NCBI RefSeq assembly: GCF_048594095.1 | Contig: NC_132809.1 | Span: 9,131,103 to 9,195,102, forward strand | Length of the DNA: 64,000 bases | Direction: 5' to 3' | Source of the DNA: Paramormyrops kingsleyae | Lineage: Eukaryota > Chordata > Actinopteri > Osteoglossiformes > Mormyridae | Shown: piece by piece, positions 41,075-54,505 of the stretch | Layout of the letters: each line of letters begins with the position of its first letter | Numbering within the stretch: the stretch's first letter is position 1 | Notes under the pieces: generated by a model | Seen by the model: the letters and a program-made list of their open reading frames with translations, nothing else | What the model was told of the DNA's origin: nothing | Databases searched by the model: none | Made by a program: the position numbers and the translations under genes

Positions 41075-41340
41075 TATCCTTATGGGGACCACTCATTCAT
41101 TTCAATGGGAAAAATGCTAATGCTAACTATGACAACCTTAACCCCTACCCTACCCTGCCCTAACCATAACCATAATTAACCTAACAAAATACAAGAGTTT
41201 TTGTATTTTTAGTTTTTTATAGCAGTCACCGATTTTTATAAAATAGAGTTTTCCCTTATGGGGACCAGGAAACCGGTCCCCATAAGGGAAAAAAATGGAT
41301 ATTTATCACGTTATGGGGACATTATGTCCCCATAAGGATA
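41075..41340. repeat. CA-linked inverted-repeat element, copy C (best-preserved)
   Basis: 266 bp with 16-base inverted ends, tatccttatggggacc (41075-41090) and tgtccccataaggata (41325-41340), which pair at 15 of 16 positions. It contains an additional internal inverted pair around ggggaccaggaaaccggtcccc. No coding capacity. It looks like a foldback or MITE-type element. Confidence 0.85.
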
Positions 41341-41385
41341 GGTAAACCCGCTCGCATAGATCAAAATGTGATCTATGCAGCAAAC

Positions 41386-41404
41386 CCACACACACACACA
41401 CACA
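41386..41404. repeat. (CA)n microsatellite with following repeat tail
   Basis: CA tract right of copy C, followed by 'gaatcaaacccacaaccctg' (about 41417-41436), a phrase of a common fish interspersed repeat. Confidence 0.8.
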
Positions 41405-41479
41405 GCCAGGGACAGGAATCAAACCCACAACCCTGGTGGTGCAAACCAGGGCACTACTGTCTGAGACACCGTGCTGCCA

Positions 41480-44400
41480 ACTCGAGAGGTTATTTTGTGG
41501 AAATGAAAAGTCATGCTGCTGTTCATATCCGGCAAGGGATGCGTACCTCGATGGCACAATGGCTCATTCTGATTACAAGTTTAATTTTAATTACATACAA
41601 AAACCACTTCTATTCACCAATTCTTGTCGGAAACTGTGCTGCAGGCACAACGTAATGGATTTTTCTGGGCGTTTTTTTTTTTTTAATTAAATGAAAAGAG
41701 ATGAACTCTTTTGGTAAAATTAATGCAACACATTGAATGAAAACCACCCAGGGGAAATTAATGGAAAATTGAAAGCTCAAAGAAGGCCGGGTTGAGATGA
41801 TTTTAAAAAAACATTTAAGTTAATGCCAGGGTAGAGGGAAGCAATGTGTCACTGGCTGTGTAAACAAGCAAGGCGCCCCCTACTGGTACCCTTGGCATGG
41901 CGTTCGGGTGGAGGATCGCATGGGGAAGAAACAGGCAAACTTGATCAATGGAAGAAGCCACCCCCCATGCCTGCGCGTCAAGAACAACAAAAAAGTCAGG
42001 CAGCCCTGCGCATCTTCAGCTGTAAGTGCATTACATCGTAGGGCATAACGCGTGAACAGCTGGCTGTCTCTCGAAAACCCTTCACAGTCCATCTGGGCCC
42101 ATCCACCCTGGGTCAGTGCTTCCCCAGATTGCAGCGTTACAAGGTCAGAGAAATCAAAATCCTCTCTTGTGTGTTTATGTGCGTGCGTGTGTATGTGTTG
42201 TGTCGCCCCCTACAGGCCGATTTCCTGTGTGCATGCCCTCGCCATGTTTACTTGTTTATAGTCCCAGAACAAATACCCAAGGTGCTTAATTGCGTCGTAC
42301 CGCACACCCCTCCCCCCCCCAGGCGCATTACGCACGACCCGTAATTGCAGCAATTTAATTGCCTGCGAATGTTCTGTTCCCTGCGTCCGCCAGGACTGAA
42401 GAGCACAGCATTTAGGGCCAGGAAAAATGAAGTGTCGCTGTTGTACCAGCAATTATCATAATGCAGATGTGGCTCGGCTGCCCTGCTAATCGCTGCTTCA
42501 CTCTAATGTCAGGACCGTCAATGTGAAAAGTTTGTGTCCTACAGCATCAATTGGAACAACAAATTTGAGTATATAAACTAAAGACAGCACAATGATGATA
42601 ACAAAAATAAGACATTCACCAGCAGTCTGGAGAAAAAGATAGCATTTATAATTTTAAATAATGTTATTATCACTGTAGTTGTTGACTGTTTATCACATTT
42701 TTCTGTTTGGTTGTGTCTCATTTTCGGGAAAACTTCTAAATTGCAACGGCAGCTTATGAAGAACAGAGATAAGAATAAACAGCGGGGACAATTGTTCCTT
42801 AGCGTTTTTGGAGAATAAAATGTGCAGGTTATTAAGATTGTTCACCCTCTGACCGCCTATTCTCGCTATTGCAATGGCCATTCGAAACTGCATGGTTATT
42901 TGAAGTCGTTTACGTCTATCGCAGAAGTAGCTATCGATAAATTACGACTTATCAGAACGTAAAAAATCAATAAAAACTCTATTAGAAGGCCGCTAATTGA
43001 CTTATTGGTGATTTTTAATTAAACAGTGATAAAAACAGAAAACAACCCCCCCCCCCCCGGTATGGCATACCACATCTTGCGCTGCTTAATGCCTGTCAAA
43101 AATGTGATTTTAGTACGGAGTACGAGAGTGACACTAAGTAACTATATATATATCCTGTATTTAATACATAAGATGTGCAATGTACTCTGATCTTCTGCTT
43201 GACCATGCCAGTGTCTGATTATGCTGACTGCTAATCGTCTTTGTTGCCTATTCTGAGTCTTGGCACTGGCAGAAGATTAAATGACATTCATTTGAAGTCT
43301 ACACACTAAGCTTTATGATTAAGGCCAGGAGGATTTATGAGCAAAATAATACCTGTATGAATTTTGGTCATTGGAGTGTTAGGGAAGTGCCGGTGATCTC
43401 AGCAAATGGCTTAAGTGTGGACTGCGAGAGTATCCTCTTGTCTTCCACAATGTGACATTGCTGTTCCTTCAGTTGGTTTAGCTGATGGAATCAAAAGCCG
43501 TTTGGGGGATTTCAATAAACAAAGTGGTAGTTTAAATAGAGCCTGGGGGAAATAGCTTGTGATAGCATGGGGGCTACTGACACCACGGAGAGGAATGCGG
43601 AGGCAGGGAGCCGTGTAAAAGATTGAGGTGAGAATATTCATACAGTAGGTAAAAGCAGAACAAATCCAGAATTTAATTGTGCACATTCTACCCTAGTTTA
43701 GTATGAATATCTCTGTTAACATTCCCTCATGGAAATTGTGGAAAAACCATAGTGCTTTCACTTCCTCTCAGGCTAAAGTTTCAGAAAAACATACCAGTAT
43801 CACCCTCATTCCCATTCTGAGATGGCCCAGTAAGGTAGCCCTGACATTGCCCTTTCCATCATGGGCAAATCAAACCAGATGTAGGTGTGCAACACAAAGA
43901 CCTTAAAAAGGGTATCTTCTTCTTGACTGTGCACCCTGACGCTGAGAGTGGGCCTGTGGAAGCTTGGCAGGTAACCTGGCTGTTGTGTGGGATTAGGGTG
44001 TAATAAACACGCTGATTTAATCCCTGACGGGGGCTGCACCACCTACAGGATGCTGCTGCACATAGAGCATCACTGCACAGGCCTGGCAGGGTTGAGGGGG
44101 GGGTTTGACACGGCACTTGTTACAGAGACATGATGTCTCCTGCAGTGGGATGGGTAAATGGGGGGGGGGGGGGGTTAGTTTGAGAGCCTGGGAGGGCGCA
44201 GGATCTGCCACTTCATTGCCGCCACAGTGAGGCGTGTCGGGTCTGGATCTCTCTCTCCATTGGTGGGGGGGGGATTATTTCCCATTTTCCTGCGGTTGGT
44301 TTGCTTAGGCACATCGCTGCAGGCTGCTGGGCCTTCGCCTTTTCGTCACTCTCTTCATTCCCGTGACGGGCTGTCCGGCCAAGCATGGCCGTGTGCGATT

Positions 44401-47400
44401 AAGTGCTAAAAATAAAGAGCGCAAGTGAATGCTCTCCTTCCCTCCCTCTCTGACTCGTCAGAGCAGGCAGCATTTTGCAAACTGAAGCCTAACGCTCAGC
44501 CTAGGCCTGTTGTTGTTTGTTAAAAACATGCATTTCTGCAAAGTGCTGTTTTCTTCTGCAAGGTAAGCAGCTGTCATTCAGAACTGCTGCAGGTGCTTCC
44601 AGCCTCTGTTCCAGTCAAAACTGCCACTGAACCAGTAACCAGTAAGCTTGGAAACACATGGTGGGTGGGATCATGGTGTACTGTCCTATCACTGAAAGGT
44701 TTACCCCTCTTCCTATTGGTCTAAACCAAGCCAAGCAGGCAGTAATCCCTCCCACTGTAGGTATCAACGCCTTGGTTCTCCCATTGCTACTTAAAATGTT
44801 AAATTACTCCAGGTGTGTGACTCCAGGAAAATGGCTGCCTCCACATGACCTGTTTTATATCGAGTGTAACAAACAGTAGCGGGCAGCCTAAGGATCGTTT
44901 GGGGTGGTTGCATCGTTACAGTAACGCTAATGAGATTGACGAAAGCACAAACATGACAGGCAAATACAGCAAGTACCAGTGAAAATATCGCAGATACCTG
45001 GAGCTTCAGGATGGGCAGGATGAGTTAATCAAGGTGCCTTTACTCCTACAGACCTTAGCTAGGTGTGTCATTGATTACAATGTTTTGGCAGTGAATGCAG
45101 TTTGATTATGGGTGAAGTGGAACCCCAGTGCGCTGTGGGAGAAGGACAGCTGAGCGTCTCTCAGTGAGAGCGTCTAATCCAGGCAGCAGAGAATGATGTT
45201 TTTAGATGGTGTTATAACTGATCTTCCAGGTGAGTGCTAGCATGGTCCGTGTGGAGTCCCCTGTAGCCTGTCTACCACGGATAAGTCACATGATCACAGC
45301 TTTCATACCACCTTAATCCTCCCTCTCGGTCTCTTCGTTCTGTCACTTCCTGGTGAAAACACGAGATGTATGAAAATGTATTTTCATATAAACCAAAGTG
45401 TCTCTCCCAGTCCAAGCCAATCCTCTGCAAGACATGTATTTATTCAAGCGTGCCAGGAAAATGGCCCTTTTCCCCAGGAGACACTATTTGTATGTGAACA
45501 TTTAGAGCCACGGAAACATCCCTATTTATAGACCCTGAGATGATCAGATAACTTCACCCAGTTAATCAATAACATCCTGCACAAAAGGTCTTGGTTTTAA
45601 AGGATCTATGACTCACCTGTAACACAAAGTGAAGTGCACTTTCACACAGCTATCAGCCTCAGGACCTTGGTGGACGGTTCTGAGCTCCAGCAGAGGACAC
45701 TTTCTTCACGGAATACATTAAGATGTGCATGCACTCTCAGATGAGGGGTGGTTGGCGTACAAAATAAACCCCCGCTTATCACAAGCTGCCATAACGGTTC
45801 AAATTGCATCCAGAATGCAGCCAAATTAAACGGTTTTTAACATTTGGTCCATAAACTCAAGTTGGCTCGGCATCAGGGAGAAGGGTCATAAATTGAAGAC
45901 TAGCTCTCTGTTGGGTCCCCTGGGTATATTTGACAGTTTTGGACTGGCATGATTAAAGACCAAAAGACAGGCATTAAAACCTGTTTGTTGGGTCTCCTTT
46001 GTTATTGAGTCAGACATGGCCTGAAGGAACTTCTCACCTTATCACCGTCTGCAAGCCATCCCGACATCCAATATCTTAAAGTGATAACGTCAGAACGTGT
46101 TTAGATTTCAAACAGTGCCTCCTTCCCCTTCAAAAAAAAGCAGCATTTTCTCAGAGAACAGCTAAAAGGTCTGGATGTCTCCTCAATATGGATTTATGGC
46201 CTAATATTAAAGCTTAAATATATTCCCCATTCAAAGTAATTGCACTCTCAGTGCCTTTGAAAACCAGAGCTGTAGTCAAAAGTTCCCGCAATGAATGAAA
46301 ATTGCCGAGGCCGGGGACAGTGCTGAGAGATTAGCTTGTGGCGGGTTTTTCCAAAAGCTGCCCACACTGACAAAGCCTTCAGTTCACCTGCCGAGCGCCT
46401 GTGGCTGGGTGACTTGGGGATGCAGCAGTAGCGATTAAGCGTGAGGGCTTTTTTGGTGGGTTTCTGAGTGAAGTATCACAAAGCAAACGCTGAGATTTCC
46501 TGGAGCAAGGCACCACAATAAAACTGCTTTGGTAAAATCACATTAATTATAAACCAAACTGCTTTGGGAAAGAGAGCACATGGCTGAAACAATCAAATAA
46601 TGATGTTAAGAACTATGGAGTCTGTAGCGCTGGTTGGGTAACCGGTTATTTAAAGTGGATGAGGGATGTGAAATTTGTTGGTTGGGTTGGGGGGGGGGGG
46701 TGCTGGCTGTAAAATGCGCTGACCTGGAAGGGGTGGAGGGGGGGGGTCGGCATCCTGCTGGAAAATTCTACCCCCCACTGAACCGAGGAATGATGTTGCC
46801 TCATTTTTTATTCCCAGTGGAGAGATTTCCGGGACATTGCACATCATTCCTGGGTATCAGAGGGCTGCTTGTCAATTTAAGGGAGACTCCTGCTACATCT
46901 GGGAGAGGTGGGATGTTTTGGATGGACAGAAAATAGATGTGAAATAGCAATACCCAGAAATGCGGTTCCTAATATGATCGTGTAAGGGAGAATGTAGTTT
47001 TTTTTTATATTTTAGATCTGACTTCAAGGGCATAGGACTATTGTAACTCACATGGTTTACAAGCTGCTCTCAAACCTTGCTAAACAAATTCAGCTTCTAT
47101 TTCATACACCACTCTTTATATTTTACCTAACAGATCTGCTCCAGGCTTTTAACTGCTACATGAGCACGCTGTGAATAAAAAAAATCAGCAAACAAGAGGG
47201 AAAAACAGCTCCTTATGTCTCTGATGCTCAGTAGAAGTATTTGCCCCAAGTGACATATGTTTATAGAGCCACGTTGGATGTATTAGTGCAATAGAAGCCC
47301 CAGTTGTACACAAGGCAACTCCTTGTTGTTAATGTTCCATTCTGGGAACGGTTGGGGTCTTATTGTTATGCTATTAACTGAGGACACTCATTGTTCAAAA

Positions 47401-47780
47401 TTATTTAAGTGCCAAACAAACGGCTACATTCAGTGTAAAAGCATACAGTGGACTGGTTGTTTTGATTTAAAAATAGCAGAGGGGACTTGGCGGTGCTTGT
47501 CCAGCATTTACTGTTCGCTACGGCTTTGCACAGGGGGCAGGGCACCTTGGGTAAAAATAACAGTGCGGACACAAAGTGGACAGAGCTTCTGATTACGGAA
47601 GGAGGGCAGCCTTTCCCTCTCTTAGCCCTACTGTCAGATCCTACAGGGATTACAGCGCTGTCTTCCATGCATGGGCATTTGTGTGTTGGGGGGATCCTTT
47701 GATGAGAATAACTGACCATCCAAATGAAAAACTTAAGAAAGGCATTATTGTGTTGATTATAATACTACATAAGCTCCAAT
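41480..47780. other. gene-free stretch with possible conserved noncoding DNA
   Basis: No exon recognised. Poly-C/G runs occur at about 42309-42320, 43047-43058, 44160-44174 and 46689-46700. The segment 42280-42500 has several TAATT/AATTA homeobox-type words and lacks repeat features. The rest appears unique. Confidence 0.5.
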
Positions 47781-48330
47781 GAAGCTCTCATCTATAATGT
47801 ACTATAAATACCTCCATAATGCATTATAATGGTCAGTATAAGAATTAATGATGCTTTGTACTCCATTTTGAAGATATTGTAAAAGCTGTTCGCCGAATCA
47901 TGCTACTTATATTAATGAGGTGTGTCAGATTCAACCACGAGGTGGCGTTTATTACATCTGAGCCAATCATATTCACAACACATTCACGGCCCATTGTGCT
48001 GATTGCCCGCTTACTCGTAAGATCCACAATGGGCACACACACACACACACACTATGCTATGTACGACTAACATTGACAGCACAATACACATGACAGCACA
48101 ATACAGCACAATGACGTTACACGTATGATGACTACAGCAAACTATTCTCAAAGCTGTCGCGCTGCCCGATGGTACCTTCAGCGCTACAGTATCTATAGTG
48201 CATTATAAATGAGAGCTTCATAAGACTTTCATGATGCATAATAAACGTGGCTATAATGTGTTATGACTTTTGATAAATATTTATAGCCATGATTTATGAA
48301 TGTATTATAGTGTGTTATAAATGTGTTCAT
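47781..48330. repeat. AT-rich palindromic element, interrupted copy
   Basis: Flanks 47781-47880 and 48175-48330 match the two halves of the element at 63111-63542: gaagctctcatctataatg on the left and gtatctatagtgcattataa, gagagcttcataag on the right. About 290 bp of unrelated sequence, including a (CA)n at 48032-48051, sits between the halves. The outer termini are missing. Confidence 0.7.
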
Positions 48331-48356
48331 AGATTCTTATAGAATCTAAAAAAATA

Positions 48357-48396
48357 TGGATGGATGGATGGATAGATGGATAGATAGATAGATAGT
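48357..48396. repeat. (GGAT/AGAT)n simple repeat
   Basis: Tandem ggat units grading into gata units. Confidence 0.9.
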
Positions 48397-48431
48397 AAAT
48401 GAGCAAATAATTGAATGTATATGAATATATA

Positions 48432-49770
48432 CAGTGGACCCTCGAGTTACGACCGACCTGACATACAAACAACTTGGGTTACGACCAAAATTTTAGTTTT
48501 TACTTACAATCAAAGTCTTGAGTTACGACCTGAATGCCGGTCAGGGCCAAAACGTGTATCCACTTGTGTGGTTGTAAACAAAGACCCGAGATGCCTCAGA
48601 GGCATTCATAAGCGTCAGTTTGAGCCCAGATATGCCTATTTGTGGATGTAACTTTGGTCAGTGCAGTGCTTAATATAATTAATTTCACTAATTGCTATCA
48701 AAATGGCCTCAAAAAGCTAGAAAAGAAGCTAAGGAAGGAAGAGAACGTATAGAAAGCAATCACAATCGAAAAGAACATGGAAATTGTGCAGAAATATGAC
48801 AGTGGCGTTCGTGTGACCGATCTCGCTAATATGTACAGCATGTCGAAAAGACATTAGAGGAAGGCTGGGAAAGGCTCACGGTGCCTTTTCCCACCTCCGT
48901 TCCATCTGGAGGTCTAAACAATACAGCCTAAAAACAAAGATGCTCCTGTACAACAGCAACGTAAAGTCTGTCCTCCGGTATGGTTCAAAATGTTGGCGTG
49001 TGGTCAGTACAGACATGAGGAGACTTGAGGTCTTCCACAACAGGTGCCTCAGACGAATCTGCCAGATCTTTTGGCCCAAGAAAATATCCAACCAACAACT
49101 ATACAAGAAAACAAGCAGTCAAAGCATCACCAAGGACGTTACATTAAGACACTTAAGATGGCTTGGACATGTGTTAAGGATGGAGGAAAACTGCATCCCA
49201 AGAGTTGCCTTAAGATGGACACCACCTGGAAAAACAAAAATGTGGAAGACCCAAAAACACCTGTCGTAGAACTGTGGCACAGGAGCTTCAAAAGATGAAC
49301 CTGTCATGCGGAGAAGAACAACATGCTGCAAAGGACCACATGTGATGGAGAGAGATCGCTGAAGCCTTATGTCCCACAAGGGACGAAGGGGATTGATTCA
49401 TTGATGCCGAAATCCACTCGACAATCTTACAAAGAAAACATTTGTATAAGGAACCTAGTTTTGCTAAAGGTGTTACTTAAATTAGTAAGTCATGATCAGC
49501 AAAGTTTGATGAGGTAGAAATGCTATTATTAGTGTGGATAAATGAAAGGCGAGTGAATATACATTAGGAAAATTATTTGTGTTTATGGTAAATTATGCAC
49601 ATTATACTTTTAATTATGAAAAGGTTAAGTAAGTGGTGCTTTGGGAGGTTCGGAACACAATATGGGTATTTCCATTATTTCTTATAGGATGAATTGTCTT
49701 GACTCAATACCAACTTTAGCGTTGACCAACCCTCGCAAACGAATTGAGTTCGTAAGTCAAGGGTCCAAGG
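48432..49770 (+). mobile_element. pogo/Tigger-like DNA transposon remnant interrupted by a LINE
   Basis: The left end cagtggaccctcgagttacg (48432) and the right end (inverted) ccttggacccttgacttacg (from 49770) are Tigger/pogo-type termini, with TA before the left end. At about 48690-48845 a decayed start of a transposase can be read: ...TIEKNMEIVQKYDSGVRVTD, then LANMYSMSK, the CENPB-type helix-turn-helix N-terminus. The frame is interrupted after that by the RTE-like fragment. The remainder (49400-49740) is A/T-rich tail. Confidence 0.8.
48851..49400 (+). pseudogene. RTE-like LINE ORF2 C-terminal fragment
   Basis: Plus-strand frame reading GAFSHLRSIWRSKQYSLKTK, then NSNVKSVLRYGSKCWRV, then HNRCLRRICQIFWPKKISNQ, then LRWLGHVLRMEENCIPRVAL and RWTPPGK. 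These are hallmark phrases of the ORF2 end in RTE-type non-LTR elements, though clade assignment by eye is tentative. A frame break follows at about 49240. The fragment is inserted in the pogo-like element; no poly(A) tail is evident. Confidence 0.75.
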
Positions 49771-52700
49771 GTTTGACATTGCAAAGAAAGTAAAAATTCC
49801 CCTTTTCTCTGTCACTGGGGCTAAATGGCAGCTCCATGGCCATTGAGAGGTGCCGTGAGGCTGTATGTCTACTAACGCACTTTAGCGGTGATTAGTAGCT
49901 CGCCTTGCCGTCGTTTGTGTGGTGAGTAGCTAGTATGGCTATCGGACACGTGAATTGCGGCTTGGATCATTCCAGTCGCTAAATGACACTCGCGAATGGT
50001 ACGATCCGCGGGAGGTGAGTGAATGCAAGGCCAATGCCTCAGATGCTCTGCCATCACATCTGTTGACTGCAGCCACCACCGTGAAGCTGTAGCTGTGAGG
50101 GCACCACAGCAGCTGCTAGGGAAGCGGCTCCAGAATCCCGTCACGACCATTCACACTTACTGTCGCTCAGGGCCGCCCCGCGTCCTACACACCTAATGCG
50201 ATTATTATAGCGCAGGGGGATCCCGTGAGCAGCCAACACTCCGCAGCTGTGTTGATGTGGCAACAAGAGGTAGCATTCTGGGAAAAGCTACGCCGATTGG
50301 CCGGCTCCCTGTGATGCCAACGGGAATCTTTTAATGTTCCCGGACTCGAGCAGAGCCAAGATTGATTTCAATGTGAAATAGCACGCTTCCACTTAATTTC
50401 GACAGAGAAATGGCATTTTGGAAACAAGGTTAAAAATGAGCTTGCACAGATGCGCATGCACAAACAGGCGAACGTGCAAACAAACACACATGGATGAATG
50501 CACACGGTTTTACACGCCGGTGAACATGAAAGCCCACGGAAATCACACAGAACTACGAATGGCTGACTTATAAAACATGTCGTTTGGCATTTCAGTATGC
50601 CAGTGACAACACTGGAGGTGAGGGAGTTGTGTAGAATGTAATCAGTCACTTCTCAGTATAAGGACGGCATACACTGATCATCCCAAATTATTTGAAATAC
50701 CATCTCTTATTTTTAACCATCAAAACAGGATTCACTTTTTTCTTGCAGTAGAATACGCTTTTTGCCAGGGTGCTCATTAAGTATCTTAAACACCTTTGCT
50801 GTTTTCTGATTGGCTGTAGAAGATGGAGGCAGTCCAAATAAGCATATATGATTAGCTAAGATGAAAATTCTACAATATTTCCCCTATCCTTGCTGTACAT
50901 GTATATGTATTTAGGTGAGTTATGCAGATTCAAAGAGTTATGAAGGCAGTCTGGGCTTGTGGGAGTTTTACAAAAAAATATTCTGAGGGCAGAACGAAAA
51001 ATGATTGGCTCAGAGGGATAACCAATCAGATTGTAGTGGCGGTGGGCCCAAGCATCTAGTGGAGGCTGGACCAAGACATCTAAGTGGTTGGTCCCGCCTC
51101 CTTTAGTTGCTTGGACCCCTCTCATCTACAGTCCAACTGCTTATGTCTCTGAACCAATAGTATTTTGTTAAGCTATCAGAACATTTTTGTGTAAGTACTG
51201 TAAAACTCCAGTGAGCGCAATCTGGTTCAGTACTGAAACAGTTTGAAGACGTTGTCTCATTTGTTGACAACTTGACACATTACATGTGTGCTGAAACCTC
51301 TGTGCCTCCCAAACGTGCAGCAAGGTCTCCAACTAATAACATAATGGAAGTAAAATGGGAAAAAGCCTCCTTTACAAATAAGCTGCTGCCATTGCAATAA
51401 GAAAGCAACATCTTAAGAGCTTTAAGTTGGATTTAAAGAGAAAGAGAGACCTTACATACAAATGCAGGGGAATTAAGCAGAGAGATGGGTTTTTTTATGT
51501 TTTATTTAACATAATTCCAGGCCAAATAATAATATAGTATGATATTTTGTTAAAAAAACCCATCTGTCCTCAAAATGATCTTTGTGTGTATCATCTGTCC
51601 TTGGGAACAAGATACTAACACTTCCTTAGACAGTTACATTCGGTTTTACTGACATCATTGATTGTTCTGCTCTTAGTTGATTATGTGCTCTTACTCTGAG
51701 GATTCTGAATCAATATCACGTCCTTTCTCTAATAGCTATTTAATAGCCACGATAATTTAAATTAAAGTGCATGGAGGATCCATTATTTTAAATGTTATTT
51801 TGAGGGGAAATGTTAGTTATTAACAATGAAGTGTGCTGAACATTTCTGGAAAATTTCTCGAAAATAAATCGGTATAATTTTTTTTCTAAATGCAGTCTGT
51901 ACTGCCCTCTGGTGGAAATTTTTCCTTTATGGTTCCGCTGTTACAAAAATATATGATTTTTATTTTAAACCTTAAAACGGATTCCAAATTTCTAAATACT
52001 TCAGAACGGAGTCATATTTATATCAGTATTTTTTAAAAAATGTTTTATCCATCCATCTTCTAGCACCTCACAGGTGACCTGGAGCTTATCCTAGTACGCA
52101 AAGCTATAGTACGCCCTATGTCGTATTTCCATGTACACTATGGGCAATTAAGAGATGCCAGTTAGCCTGTAACTATCTTTGGACAATAGGAGGAAATCTA
52201 CATGACACGGCGAGAGAATGCAAACTTCACACACGAACAGAGCAGAGGGGGATTTAAACATCCAATGAAGTAACACAACTACCCCATGAGTGTTCTTATG
52301 TTTTAATTATTTTACTTATATCAAACTATAATAGGCATAAAATCCTGCGCTTGCTTATTCTTTATTTCGATCTCACTTAAGTAGTTGAATTTAAGTAGGA
52401 TACAATGATACACTATAATTCATATGCAAAATTCCCACAAGGGGGCGTACCAGTATAAACATTGTTTGTTCCTGTTCGAAGTTTTATTTAAATTGTAGAA
52501 ATCGCTAATTATAAATTTATTTAAACAAATGTAAAATAGTTTAGCTTTAGTCTTAAAATTAAATGCTTACAAGTGGAGATAAATCTTTGAGGGGCGATGT
52601 TTATAACAGGTTGCCTATTGCGTAGTGCAAATCTGGATGACAGGAAGAAGTGGAATTTTTAGGAGAGTGTGTGTAAGCAAAATCGAAATGTTACAGAATG

Positions 52701-53544
52701 CTACTCTCACTTTGCCATGTCAGCCTTGCAAGTTGTTCTGAATAAGCATGTTTCCGTTCGGAATAAATTTTGTTCCCATTTCTCAGTATATAACCGCACT
52801 CGGCGCCCTTAAAAGAACGCTACTATACCTGCGGAGCTGGAAAGATGAAAAGTAAAAATATTTTTAAACTGAGTAGAATTTATTTAAACTACATATTGCC
52901 CTGTTTCAGAAAGACATGTCAAATATATGCACAACTTCAAAATGATACAATGACGCATTATTCAAAAAACCCGTTGGAGACGTCAATACTTCAATACGAG
53001 GCAAAGCAGCATGAATGCGTTGAATATTGTCATGACAGCATGCAAGAGATAACGATAATCTTCAAATGAAATAATGTTGAATTGATTATTTAGTCCACAT
53101 ATAATTATTGCAGCCTGAGACATGTTTTATGCATTTATTTATTTTATTCTGAAAATCAATTTTCCCTCTCTGTGTCTCCCTTGGCAACAGGTTATAATCC
53201 ATGGTTACGAGAAGGGTTGCTAGGTTGTGTTGCCAAGATACAGATCCTGTTTTTGAGTGCTGCTACGTGGGAAGCTAGAGGGTCCTTCTTGAAGGCATAG
53301 AGCTATGGGGTTTTAAAAAGGCATATAATAATAACAATAATATAAGTGCAAAAACAGGAATACATTTAATAGTCCTTAAATTAAATATTAAGTTAGGTTA
53401 TCCTTTTGTTCATAGGCCATAGGAGGTAAGTCCTCAGACTGAAAGCATAGGGCGCATATATGCATATACATATGTGAAAGTAACACTAGAAAGAAGTATA
53501 TTCTCTCCATAGGCAGCTACCGAATGATTATATATTCATACATA
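49771..53544. other. gene-free stretch
   Basis: No exon recognised. At about 50990-51130 there is a locally repetitive piece (ccaagcatct, ccaagacatct). At 52045-52270 there is a decayed common fish repeat, from 'ttttatccatccatcttcta' to 'gaatgcaaacttcacacacg'. Confidence 0.5.
52045..52270. repeat. decayed common fish interspersed repeat
   Basis: Matches in order the phrases of a repeat that is abundant in fish: tccatccatcttct, then ggcaattaagagatgccagt, then ggacaataggaggaaa, then aatgcaaacttcacacacg. Another copy of the left part lies at 59594-59750. Confidence 0.65.
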
Positions 53545-54505
53545 TACACTCATATAAAGGATTATTAGGAACACCTGTTCAATTTCTCATTAATGCAATT
53601 ATCTAATCAACCAATCACATGGCAGTTGCTTCAATGCATTTAGGGGTGTGGTCCTGGTCAAGACAATCTCCTGAACTCCAAACTGGATGTCAGAATGGGA
53701 AAGAAAGGTGATTTAAGCAATTTTGAGCGTGGCATGGTTGTTGGCGCCAGACGGGCCGGTCTGAGTATTTCACAATCTGCTCAGTTACTGGGATTTTCAT
53801 GCACAACCATTTCTAGGGTTTACAAAGAATGGTGTGCAAAGGGAAAAACATCCAGTATGCGGCAGTCCTGTGAGCGAAAATGCCTTGTTGATGCTAGAGG
53901 TCAGAGGAGAATGGGCCGACTGATTCAAGCTGATAGAAGAGCAACTTTGACTGAAATAACCACTCGTTACAACCGAGGTATGCAGCAAAGCATTTGTGAA
54001 GCCACAACACGCACAACCTTGAGGCGGATGGCCTACAACAGCAGAAGACCCCACCGGGTACCACTCATCTCCACTACAAATAGGAAAAAGAGGCTACAAT
54101 TTGCACGAGCTCACAAAAATTGGACAGTTGAAGACTGGAAAAATGTTGCCTGGTCTGATGAGTCTCGATTTCTGTTGAGACATTCAAATGGTAGAGTCAG
54201 AATTTGGAGTAAACAGAATGAGAACATGGATCCATCATGCCTTGTTACCACTGTGCAGGCTGGTGGTGGTGGTGTAATGGTGTGGGGGATGTTTTCTTGG
54301 CACACTTTAGGCCCCTTAGTGCCAATTGGGCATTGTTTAAATGCCACGGCCTACCTGAGCATTGTTTCTGACCATGTCCATCCCTTTATGACCACCATGT
54401 ACCCATCCTCTGATGGCTACTTCCAGCAGGATAATGCACCATGTCACAAAGCTCGAATCATTTCAAATTGGTTTCTTGAACATGACAATGAGTTCACTCA
54501 TTGCT
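53545..54505 (+). mobile_element. Tc1-like transposon, 3'-truncated copy
   Basis: The left inverted end ggattattaggaacacctg (53559-53577) is present, followed by the transposase gene. Recognisable sequence stops abruptly at about 54500, so the 3' coding part and right inverted repeat are absent. There are few obvious disabling changes up to the break, suggesting recent activity before truncation. Confidence 0.88.

Noticed and set aside
41306..41557. Cys/Val-rich frames over CA tracts
   Set aside because: Products of (CA)n reading, not genes.
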